A stretch of DNA of 64,000 bases from DATKYQ01 sp035528415 (GTDB taxonomy: Bacteria; Myxococcota; B64-G9): contig DATKYQ010000008.1 in assembly GCA_035528415.1 (NCBI GenBank), forward strand, positions 67,699-131,698. Reading direction: 5' to 3'. Below, piece by piece: positions 35,950 to 42,904 of the stretch. The notes under the pieces were generated by a model. That model saw only the letters and a program-made list of their open reading frames with translations, was not told the origin of the DNA and did no database searches. Made by a program: the position numbers and the translations under genes. Position 1 is the stretch's first letter. The number at the start of each line of letters is the position of its first letter.

Positions 35950-36993
35950 ATGCATGAATTGAGACACGATCCCATTCAGAGACGCTGGGTCATCATTGCG
36001 CCCGAACGCTCACTGCGGCCGACCGACTTCAAGGTCATGGTCCAGAAAAACGGGATCGAAAATTGTCCATTTTGTGAAGGGCACGAGAAACAGACGCCCC
36101 ATGAGATCTTCGCTTTGCGCAAGCAAGGAACCGGCGCCGACACCCCGGGTTGGCAGGTGCGTGTCGCGCCCAATCTTTACCCGGTCTTGAAAATCGAGGG
36201 GAAACTCGAGCGGCGCGGGGCAGGCATCTACGACGTGATCAACGCCATCGGCGCGCATGAAGTGATCATTGAGACGCCGCAGCACGATCTAAAGATGCCC
36301 GACTACCCCGACGAGCATATGGCCAAGGTCATAATCGCCTACCGGGAGCGCATCCGCGACCTCATGCGGGACGGACGTTTCCGCTACGTCCTGGTGTTCA
36401 AGAATGAAGGCCGCGATGCCGGGGCTTCTCTGTCTCACTCGCACACGCAACTGATCGCCACACCGGTGACGCCTCTTATCGTGGCTCTCGAATTGGACTC
36501 GTCCCGCGACTACTATCGCCTGAAGGAGCGCTGCCTGATCTGCGACATCCTGGCCCAGGAGAAGGACGGAACGCGGATCGTGTCCCAGAACGAGGATTTC
36601 GTAGCCCTGTGTCCCTTTGCGTCCAGGTTCCCATACGAGATGTTCCTCGCCCCCAAGAAACATTCCCACGACTTCACCCTGCTGGACGACGCCGGTGCAC
36701 TGTCGCTGGGACGGATGCTCAAGGACGTGCTGTCGCGTCTACGGACGACACTAGGCAATCCTCCGTTCAACTTCATGATCCACACGGGGCCGAACACCAA
36801 GATGATGCCACACCGTCCGGGCTACTGGGGCACGCTCGCTTACGATTACCACTGGCATATCGAGATCATCCCGCGCCTGACCAGCGTGGCCGGCTTCGAG
36901 TGGGGCACCGGCTTCTATATCAACTCAACTCCGCCGGAGGAGGCTGCCGGTAACCTGCGTGATATGACAAGCCAGGCCCCCGTCACCCCTTGA
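35950..36993 (+). CDS. GalT-like nucleotidyltransferase (HIT superfamily)
   Basis: A 347-residue galactose-1-phosphate uridylyltransferase-like enzyme. It has the GalT N-terminal segment LRHDPIQRRWVIIAPER. Zinc-ligand-like Cys pairs lie in CPFC near residue 39-42 and CLICD near 197. The active-site HIT motif is HSHTQ near 166-170, where E. coli GalT has HPHGQ, and HWHIEIIPR is near 306. The HSHTQ variant suggests another sugar phosphate or nucleotide, for example ADP-glucose phosphorylase activity, rather than classical galactose metabolism; no galE or galK is near. GGAAAGG precedes the ATG at 35950. Confidence 0.82.
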   Translation: MHELRHDPIQRRWVIIAPERSLRPTDFKVMVQKNGIENCPFCEGHEKQTPHEIFALRKQGTGADTPGWQVRVAPNLYPVLKIEGKLERRGAGIYDVINAIGAHEVIIETPQHDLKMPDYPDEHMAKVIIAYRERIRDLMRDGRFRYVLVFKNEGRDAGASLSHSHTQLIATPVTPLIVALELDSSRDYYRLKERCLICDILAQEKDGTRIVSQNEDFVALCPFASRFPYEMFLAPKKHSHDFTLLDDAGALSLGRMLKDVLSRLRTTLGNPPFNFMIHTGPNTKMMPHRPGYWGTLAYDYHWHIEIIPRLTSVAGFEWGTGFYINSTPPEEAAGNLRDMTSQAPVTP

Positions 36994-37023
36994 ACTGATT
37001 CAGCGACATGTTGGCACAAAACA

Positions 37024-37146
37024 CCGGTTTATACGATTTTCGTTGACAAGCTAATCGGTTCGTTGCAGATTCCTGCTCCCCGCCGACACCGATTCAAAAG
37101 TTGCTGCAGGTAACCGTGCATTTGTTGTGCTTGCCCGGTTACACTT
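37024..37146 (+). promoter_or_regulatory. Repeated upstream region, copy 2 (promoter plus leader box)
   Basis: The block 37024-37071 is the second copy of the promoter at 35380. TTGACA (37043-37048), 17 bases, then CAGATT (37066-37071). The distal box TTGCCCGGTTACACTT ends at 37146, at nearly the same distance (106 against 109 bases between block starts). Here the box is about 60 bases before the start of the kinase gene at 37207. Sequence between the two boxes is poorly conserved, so the two boxes appear to be under selection. Confidence 0.6.
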
Positions 37147-37206
37147 CAGGGCAGCAGTGCGCCGTCCTGATGAAGTGCAGTCGAGATCAAAGAAGGAACG
37201 GCCGTC

Positions 37207-37890
37207 ATGGTCGGTGAACGGTTAGTAATTGTTGGCGCGCAACGCCGGATGGCGGCCGAAATAATGCCCCGGGTGTCCGCCCTGCTCGAACCCGGCGGCA
37301 AGGCAGTGGCCGTCTCCGTCGCCGGCGAGTCTGGTTCGGGCAAGAGCGGTCTGGCCGTTTGCCTGGCGGAAGCTCTCGTCCAGCGCGATCTCGAAGTAGT
37401 AATCCTGGCGCAAGACGACTATTTTAATCTTCCGCCCCGGACCAACCATGACAAGCGCAGAGCGGACATCGCCTGGGTCGGGCCACAGGAAGTACGGCTC
37501 GATCTTTTAGATGAACACATTCGCAGCCTCAAGCGGTGCACCGGCCTGCCGCTGGTTAAACCGCTGGTGTGCTTCGAGGAAAATCAAATCGAGCACGAGA
37601 CCCTGCCAGCGGGCAGACTCGACGTGATCATTGCGGAAGGCACTTACACGAGCCTGCTTTCGAATGTCAACTTGCGCATCTTCATCGATCGTCATTACCG
37701 GACGACACGGGCCGCCAGGCAGCTAAGGTCTCGCGATGTCAGTGAGCGCTTCACAGAAAGGGTGCTGGAGAAAGAGCACCGGCTGATTTCAGAACACAGG
37801 AAGCTGGCGGATATCATCGTCCGCCAGGGAAGAAAGAGAGAAGAAACATGCTACATCAACACAGCTTTGATGGTCCGCAATCAGAACTAG
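37207..37890 (+). CDS. Uridine-kinase-like P-loop kinase
   Basis: A 227-residue P-loop kinase related to uridine kinase and phosphoribulokinase. The Walker A motif is GESGSGKS near residue 39-46. AQDDYFNLPPRTNHDKRR near 74 resembles the uridine-kinase nucleoside loop. VIAEGTYTS near 140 has the acidic end of the central sheet, and the RHYRTTRAARQLRSRD segment near 159 resembles the lid with Arg residues. The acceptor cannot be read; it could be a nucleoside, a sugar or pantothenate-like compound. The downstream BON-like gene overlaps the 3' end by 43 bases. Confidence 0.8.
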   Translation: MVGERLVIVGAQRRMAAEIMPRVSALLEPGGKAVAVSVAGESGSGKSGLAVCLAEALVQRDLEVVILAQDDYFNLPPRTNHDKRRADIAWVGPQEVRLDLLDEHIRSLKRCTGLPLVKPLVCFEENQIEHETLPAGRLDVIIAEGTYTSLLSNVNLRIFIDRHYRTTRAARQLRSRDVSERFTERVLEKEHRLISEHRKLADIIVRQGRKREETCYINTALMVRNQN

Positions 37891-38108
37891 AGGCACTGCT
37901 TGTCCGCTGGCATCAATACCTGTCGGAGAACGGCCTGACTGGTAAGTGTGATGTAAATATTGATCGCCGGGAAAACTGGTTCATACTCGACGGTTGGGTC
38001 GACTCGTTCAAGACCAAGTGCTGCCTGCTGGACATGATTCCCGAGATTAACGGATCGCGCTGGATCGTCGACCGTATCCGGATCGGCCGCCCGCTGTGCG
38101 CGTGCTGA
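37848..38108 (+). CDS. Small BON-like protein
   Basis: An 86-residue protein overlapping the end of the kinase gene by 43 bases in another frame. The pattern NWFILDGWVDSFKTKCCLLD followed by IPEINGSRWIVDRIRIG resembles a single BON domain (helix-strand-strand-helix-strand), usually a membrane-lipid- or protein-binding module. Here there is no signal peptide, and the C-terminus ends in a Cys pair (CAC). GAAGAAAC precedes the ATG. Its overlap suggests coupled expression with the kinase. A BON assignment from such a short sequence is tentative. Confidence 0.6.
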   Translation: MLHQHSFDGPQSELEALLVRWHQYLSENGLTGKCDVNIDRRENWFILDGWVDSFKTKCCLLDMIPEINGSRWIVDRIRIGRPLCAC

Positions 38109-38134
38109 AGCGCAGAGCCGACAACCGACCCCTG

Positions 38135-39124
38135 CTACCCACGCGAGACTGCGTCCAAAATGATGCCTTCAATAGCCTGATTGTATGTCATGCCGGCCCG
38201 CTCGATGGCTGCCGCGAAACCGGCGTCGGGTGAAAGGCAGGGATTGGCGTTGACCTCGAGTATGTACGCATTTCCCGCTTGGTCGACGCGGAAGTCCACC
38301 CTTGCGTAGCCACGCAATCCAAACAGTCGCCAGGTTTCCAATGCCAAGGCAGATATCTTGTTCAAGAGGCGATCGTCACGGGATGGGAAATCAAACGAGC
38401 GCACGGTATGCGAATATTCAAAAGACTCCGTGTCCCACTTGGCCTTGTAGCCCACTAGGCGTGGCCTGTTGGCGTCAAACCCCTCGAAACGGATCTCGGC
38501 AGGTTGTAAAACACGCGCTCCGTCCCCGTCGGCCAGCATCGACAAGTTGAACTCGCGACCGTCAATGAAGGCTTCGGCGAACCATTCCTTTCCAGGAGAT
38601 GCTGACAATCTGCGCAGACGAGCTAGCAGGTCGTCCTCGTCTTCCAACTCCAGCAGGGAATTGTCATCAAGACCCTTTGATCCGTGATCCCATGCCGACT
38701 TGACAATCAATTGCGTCCCGGGTGACGGCGCCCCTGGTGAGCGCGCGTAAGGCTCCAGCCAGGCCGGCGTGGGCAAGCCATGATCGCTCATCATCCGCTT
38801 GGCCAAAAGCTTGTTGGTCGTGGTCAGTGTTGCGCATGAGCCGGACCCGGTAAACGAAATACCCAGCGCCTCCAATAGGGCCGGGGCAAAATGCAGCAAG
38901 CGATCGTGTCCCGCGACTGATTCGACCAGGTTGAAGACGCAATCAGGTCGTTCGCGTTGCAGTGCGCGCCAAACGTCTTCGAGATCGAGCCCGAACGGCG
39001 CCGGGATAGCCTCGTGGCCCAACTCGCACAACGCAGTGCTGATCGACTCAAGCTGAACCAGGCCATCGAGATCATCCGGCGAGGCATCCGGCGCAGTCGG
39101 GGTGTACATCACTACCAGGCGCAT
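38135..39124 (-). CDS. ATP-grasp ligase, D-Ala-D-Ala-ligase-like (second of pair)
   Basis: A 329-residue ATP-grasp enzyme that should form an amide bond from an acyl-phosphate intermediate. The ATP-grasp Lys is in QLIVKSAWDHGSKG near 143, RVDFRVD near 275 has the carboxyl-side motif, and the magnesium ligands are in EVNANPCLSPDAG near 288. The fold matches D-alanine-D-alanine ligase, but the C-terminal substrate loop is unlike true Ddl, so the acceptor is probably another amino compound. It starts 11 bases after a second ATP-grasp gene and has GAGGGG before the ATG; the two form an operon divergent from a TetR regulator and a KamA gene. Confidence 0.85.
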   Translation of the reverse strand: MRLVVMYTPTAPDASPDDLDGLVQLESISTALCELGHEAIPAPFGLDLEDVWRALQRERPDCVFNLVESVAGHDRLLHFAPALLEALGISFTGSGSCATLTTTNKLLAKRMMSDHGLPTPAWLEPYARSPGAPSPGTQLIVKSAWDHGSKGLDDNSLLELEDEDDLLARLRRLSASPGKEWFAEAFIDGREFNLSMLADGDGARVLQPAEIRFEGFDANRPRLVGYKAKWDTESFEYSHTVRSFDFPSRDDRLLNKISALALETWRLFGLRGYARVDFRVDQAGNAYILEVNANPCLSPDAGFAAAIERAGMTYNQAIEGIILDAVSRG

Positions 39125-39135
39125 ACCGCCACCCC

Positions 39136-40140
39136 TCAGGCGTTCGGTCGTTGCGGCGGTTCGAGGCTGTATCGGAGCAGGGCCGAGCGCATGATGCGAT
39201 CCATCAGCACGGGATATGCGATGCCCGCCTTGGTGGCCAAGATGGGCAGGTCGGAGTGCTCAGGGTGAAGACCGGCCAGGGGATTCAGCTCGATCACTTG
39301 CAACCGGCCGCTCTCGTCCGCGCGCAGATCCACGCGACCCCCGTCACGGCATTCAAGTACGCGCCAGGCAGCGAGCGCCAACCCGGCCGCCTGGCTGTTC
39401 AGCGCGTCATCGGTCACAAGGCGATATTCAATCAGATCCTCGCAGTTCTCTTTGTTGAAATAGGAGTACACCTGGGCCTCGGCCCGCGGTAACAGCACGA
39501 CCTCGAGCGCGCCAATCACTTCCGCCGCCTCGCCCGTGCCGACCAGGCCAACGGTCACCTCCCGTCCAGGCAGGAAACGCTCGACCAGAACCGGTTGGTG
39601 GAAACGCGCCAGCAAATCGCGGCAAACCTGTTCGGCCTGCTCCGGGCCGGTGATGCACGAGCGGGCATCGACACCTTTGCCGGTTCCCTCGGCCAATGGC
39701 TTTGCGAACAACGGGTAGGGCAGGTTCAATCCGGCAATGTCGGCAGGACGGGCTACAACGGCGAAGTCCGGGGTGGGCACGCCGGCGTCACGCAGCACGC
39801 GCTTGGCATGAGCCTTGTGCAGCGCAAGTGTCAGGGTCATCGGATCGGAGAACGTGTACGGAATTTTATAGGCATCCAGCAAGGCCGGCACCAGTGCCTC
39901 GCGCCCGTGGCCGTAAAGACCCTCGGCAATATTGAAAACCAGATCCCAGCGATCGCCTTTGGCCAGTCGTGTCACGAGCGAACGCGCATGTCCGATGCGC
40001 TCGGTCTGATAGCCCAGTTGCCGCAACGTGATTTCAATGGCTTCAATGGTGCTCGGCCTGTCAAATTCGGCTGTCTCCTCCTCGGTGTAGCCCTCCCGTA
40101 GATAGTCGTCACGCAAATCATAGGTCAATCCGATTAACAT
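39136..40140 (-). CDS. ATP-grasp ligase, D-Ala-D-Ala-ligase-like (first of pair)
   Basis: A 334-residue ATP-grasp enzyme. FNIAEGLYGHGREALVPALLD near residue 68 corresponds to the N-terminal substrate region of Ddl-like proteins. FAKPLAEGTGKGVD near 140 has the ATP-binding Lys, and the Mg-binding end is VIELNPLAGLHPEHSDLP near 282. The start at 40140 is chosen because GAGG precedes it and the family begins with IGLTYDLRDDY; the longer frame to 40179 is less likely. The two ATP-grasp genes differ clearly from each other, so they probably join different substrates or act in sequence. Confidence 0.85.
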   Translation of the reverse strand: MLIGLTYDLRDDYLREGYTEEETAEFDRPSTIEAIEITLRQLGYQTERIGHARSLVTRLAKGDRWDLVFNIAEGLYGHGREALVPALLDAYKIPYTFSDPMTLTLALHKAHAKRVLRDAGVPTPDFAVVARPADIAGLNLPYPLFAKPLAEGTGKGVDARSCITGPEQAEQVCRDLLARFHQPVLVERFLPGREVTVGLVGTGEAAEVIGALEVVLLPRAEAQVYSYFNKENCEDLIEYRLVTDDALNSQAAGLALAAWRVLECRDGGRVDLRADESGRLQVIELNPLAGLHPEHSDLPILATKAGIAYPVLMDRIMRSALLRYSLEPPQRPNA

Positions 40141-40286
40141 CGTTGGTCCTCGCCAGCTGGGCGCCTGCAGTTGTTTCAAGAACTATATTCCATAGCTGCG
40201 GCCAAAAAAAGAACATTTCTTGAACCGGAGAAAAATGATCATTGCCTTGTGACAATACATTGCAATACATGACTCAAAAAAACTTA

Positions 40287-40338
40287 TTGACACGACCAAG
40301 TCAATTGTGACTAGATAGTCCGCAGTGACTAAGGAGTC
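40287..40338. promoter_or_regulatory. Clustered palindromes, probable TetR operators
   Basis: In the divergent region between the ATP-grasp operon and the TetR gene lie three short palindromes: TTGAC-N8-GTCAA (40287-40304), GACTA-GA-TAGTC (40309-40320) and GACT-AAGG-AGTC (40327-40338). The last two start 18 bases apart. The first also contains TTGACA, a possible -35 box for the TetR/KamA direction. The third overlaps the ribosome binding site AAGGAG (40331-40336), so a bound repressor could also block translation initiation complexes. Confidence 0.5.
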
Positions 40339-40342
40339 TATT

Positions 40343-41026
40343 GTGACCGAGATGTTTTGCACTGACCAGGAAGAGCCTTCTTACGAGATCCCGGAACCGG
40401 ATTCGCAGGAAGCCTCCAATCGCACGCAGCGCCGCACGCTGCGCACGCGCAAGAAGTTGCTTGCCGCCGCCCAGGGTATGTTTTGCCGTCGCGGAGTCGA
40501 TGCTACAACCATCGAAGAGATCACCGAACAGGCCGACGTGGGCAAGGGAACATTCTATCGCTACTTCTCCAGCAAGGAAGATGTCGTGCTGGCGCTGATG
40601 GAAGACATGATCAATCGCTTGATCAAGTTGCTGCGCGGCTCCAGGAAAGCCCCGCAGAGCCTGCAAGAGGTGCTCGAGCAATTGTTCGATGTTCACGCGC
40701 GATTCTTCATGAACCGGCAGGAAGATTTCTTGCTCCTGTTCCAGGGCCGCTTGCTATTGAAAATTCAAAGCGATGCCATCAGCGGCTTGGAAGATCACTT
40801 TGGTCGCTACATAGATGAGATCGGCGGCCAGCTGACTCGCTTTCTTCCCCAAACATTGCAGCCCGAACGCGTGCATTCGCTGGCCTTCGCCGTGGTGGGG
40901 ATGATCTCCGGATTTTTCTCCTTTGCCATGAGCGGCACGGAGACAAATGATCTGAAAGCTAACATGAAGTTGCTCAGGCACGCTTTCGTGTTCGGATGCA
41001 AGGCGTTCCTGGTCGATCTAGTCTGA
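40343..41026 (+). CDS. TetR-family transcriptional regulator
   Basis: A 227-residue repressor-type protein. The N-terminal DNA-binding helix-turn-helix is evident: TRKKLLAAAQGMFCRRGVDA near residue 34, then TTIEEITEQADVGKGTFYRY and FSSKEDVVLAL to about 88. The ligand-binding domain follows and is not informative. Start GTG 40343 is used because AAGGAG lies six bases upstream; the GTG at 40325 would leave the palindrome inside the gene and has no such site. It is divergent from two ATP-grasp genes and 38 bases before kamA, so it probably controls both. Confidence 0.88.
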   Translation: MTEMFCTDQEEPSYEIPEPDSQEASNRTQRRTLRTRKKLLAAAQGMFCRRGVDATTIEEITEQADVGKGTFYRYFSSKEDVVLALMEDMINRLIKLLRGSRKAPQSLQEVLEQLFDVHARFFMNRQEDFLLLFQGRLLLKIQSDAISGLEDHFGRYIDEIGGQLTRFLPQTLQPERVHSLAFAVVGMISGFFSFAMSGTETNDLKANMKLLRHAFVFGCKAFLVDLV

Positions 41027-41064
41027 GTCCACATCCTTTGATCGCATGAAAGGAAACGATTGAA

Positions 41065-42411
41065 ATGAACATTCAGACAGCACCAGCAGAGGCCATCGAA
41101 GAGCCTCCATCCGCAGCACCGCGGCAATCCGAATCAAATCAAGAAACGATGTTTGAATGCGCCAGGCCGGAAATGACGCTCGTGCCGACGAGCGTCCAGT
41201 GGAACAACTGGCGCTGGCAGATGCGCAAGCGCATTCGTTCAGTCGCCGAACTGGCCGCGATCTACAAGTGGGACGCCATTCCGGGCGATGTATACGAGGC
41301 GGCGTCGCGTTTTCCGCTGGCCATCACCCCGTACTATGCATCGCTGGCGCAAAGACTCGATCGAAGCGATCCCATTTTCGCCATGTCTGTGCCGCAAGGG
41401 CTCGAGCTCGTCGATCCAGTCTTCCTGCGCGAAGACCCGCTTGAAGAAGAGTGTGACATGCCCGTTCCCGGCCTGGTGCACCGCTACCCCGATCGAGCGC
41501 TGCTAATTACAACCTCGATCTGCGCAATGTATTGCAGGCACTGCACTCGCAAGCGCGTCACCGGCCAACGCGAGTCTGTCATCTCGGCAGCCCAACTACG
41601 TCAGGCGATCATTTACCTGCAAAAGCACCCGGAAATCCGCGATGTGATCGTCTCCGGCGGCGACCCGTTGACGTTCTCAACCAAGGCGCTGGAGAAAATC
41701 CTGTCCGCCATTCGCTCGGTGCCCAGCGTGGATATCATCCGCATCGGCACCCGCACGCCGGTCACCCTGCCGATGCGTATTACCGACAACCTGGTGGCCA
41801 TGCTGCGCCGCTACCACCCGCTGTGGATCAACACACACTTCAACCATCCTCAGGAGTTGACCCCACTGGCTGCCGAGGCATGCGCCCGCCTCGCGGACGC
41901 CGGCATCCCGCTGGGCAACCAGACCGTATTGCTGCGCGGGATCAATGACGATCCGCGGGTGATCGAGACTCTTTGTCGCGGACTGATACGCAACCGCGTC
42001 CGACCGTACTACCTTTTCCAGTGCGACCTGGTGCGCGGCGTGGAACACTTCCGCACGCCGCTGGCGCGCGGAATCGAGATCATGGAGTACCTGCGAGGCC
42101 GCCTCAGCGGCCTGGCCATCCCTACCTTCGTGGTGGATGCACCGCACGGCGGCGGTAAGATCCCGGTGCTGCCCCAGTACGTGCTGTCCTCCAGTCCGAA
42201 CCACACGGTGCTGCGCAACTTTGAAGGCACGCTGATCTCCTACCCCGAGCCGCAGGCGAACGCCGAGCCACTGGAGACCGTGCCGATCGACCCGGCTTGC
42301 GGGCCGACCGTCGCCGATCTGGCCTGCGGCCGGCGGGACAAGATCCAACCCGCAGGCACCGCGCGCCAAGGGCGCCGCGCACGGCAAGTCGTGAGGGCCG
42401 CATCGGCCTGA
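41065..42411 (+). CDS. Lysine 2,3-aminomutase family radical SAM enzyme (KamA-like)
   Basis: The 448-residue protein has the radical SAM cluster motif C-x3-C-x2-C at Cys153, Cys157 and Cys160 (CAMYCRHC). Two Asp that in lysine 2,3-aminomutase hold the substrate side-chain amine are at 321 (QCDLVRGVEHFRTP) and 358 (VVDAPHGG), exactly 37 apart as in the characterised enzyme. The PLP-binding Lys is at 365 (GGGKIP), again at the right distance. This supports conversion of L-lysine to beta-lysine. Without the usual beta-lysine acetyltransferase neighbour, an osmolyte role is not supported; two ATP-grasp genes suggest that beta-lysine is ligated to something. EpmB-type activity on EF-P is an alternative. 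Confidence 0.88.
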   Translation: MNIQTAPAEAIEEPPSAAPRQSESNQETMFECARPEMTLVPTSVQWNNWRWQMRKRIRSVAELAAIYKWDAIPGDVYEAASRFPLAITPYYASLAQRLDRSDPIFAMSVPQGLELVDPVFLREDPLEEECDMPVPGLVHRYPDRALLITTSICAMYCRHCTRKRVTGQRESVISAAQLRQAIIYLQKHPEIRDVIVSGGDPLTFSTKALEKILSAIRSVPSVDIIRIGTRTPVTLPMRITDNLVAMLRRYHPLWINTHFNHPQELTPLAAEACARLADAGIPLGNQTVLLRGINDDPRVIETLCRGLIRNRVRPYYLFQCDLVRGVEHFRTPLARGIEIMEYLRGRLSGLAIPTFVVDAPHGGGKIPVLPQYVLSSSPNHTVLRNFEGTLISYPEPQANAEPLETVPIDPACGPTVADLACGRRDKIQPAGTARQGRRARQVVRAASA

Positions 42412-42503
42412 CCGCGCCATGAACAGAATTCAATTCCGTCCAGGCATCTTCCGTGCCGATACCCGGTCGGCCGATGTCCTCAGCGTGAGGTGGCTTACCG
42501 AGG

Positions 42504-42677
42504 TTACCATTTCATTGCAGGTAGCCTGCTTTCGGTATCGGACTCCTCGATATGGTCTTCCTCTTGCTGTACGGGCGGGTTCGATTTTCTGACGGATTTC
42601 TTCTTCTTCAGCGACGGTTTTTGATATTTGCCGGTTTTCACCTTGTCGTTATCAATCTTGATCTTTTTCGAACACAT
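42504..42677 (-). CDS. 57-residue Lys-rich small protein or peptide
   Basis: A 57-residue frame with 13 Lys, beginning MCSKKIKIDNDKVKTG, with a basic middle (SLKKKKSVRKS), an acidic tail and the end LPAMKW. AAGGAG lies nine bases before the ATG on the minus strand, and a sigma-54 promoter-like element is about 36 bases upstream of that. There is no signal peptide or membrane segment. I do not know the family. It lies between kamA and a sigma-54 activator gene, on the other strand. It could be a small cytoplasmic protein, or a precursor peptide for the neighbouring ATP-grasp and radical SAM enzymes; the latter is speculation. Confidence 0.6.
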   Translation of the reverse strand: MCSKKIKIDNDKVKTGKYQKPSLKKKKSVRKSNPPVQQEEDHIEESDTESRLPAMKW

Positions 42678-42722
42678 ACAACAACTCCTTGAAAAGATCT
42701 TCGGGACTGTCGAAATTGTTAC

Positions 42723-42738
42723 TTCAAGAGCCGTGCCA
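42723..42738 (-). promoter_or_regulatory. Sigma-54 promoter-like element of the 57-residue gene
   Basis: On the minus strand it reads TGGCACGGCTCTTGAA, matching TGGCACG-N4-TTG with a mismatch only at the -12 C. GG and the -12 G have the correct spacing. Transcription would start near 42713, about 36 bases before the start codon at 42677. The adjacent divergent gene encodes a sigma-54 activator. Confidence 0.5.
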
Positions 42739-42848
42739 CCTTCGCCGACTGGCGGGCCTGATATTCGTTTATCTGCAGATATTCAATGGTTGGTACGGTG
42801 ATGCTTGGATGCGCCTAATGAAATGCGGGAGGTGCAATCGGATATTGA

Positions 42849-42867
42849 CTTCTTGCCAAACAAGAAG
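42849..42867. promoter_or_regulatory. Inverted repeat before the sigma-54 activator gene
   Basis: CTTCTTG and CAAGAAG form seven-base perfect arms around CCAAA, 38 bases before the GTG at 42905. It may be a binding site for the activator between the two divergent genes, or a hairpin in the leader. Confidence 0.35.
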
Positions 42868-42904
42868 CTACGCTTCCTACTTTGCTACCCTGGAGGCTGA
42901 ATAC

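Noticed and set aside
37010..37035. TTGGCACAAAACACCGG as a sigma-54 promoter
   Set aside because: It lacks the GC at -12; the sigma-70-like block next to it explains the region better.
42787..42807. TGGTACGGTGATGC before the sigma-54 activator as a -24/-12 promoter
   Set aside because: The GG-GC distance is eight bases instead of ten.
42689..42904. N-terminal extension of the sigma-54 activator
   Set aside because: No domain match, no ribosome binding site, and the GTG at 42905 has GGAGG at proper distance.
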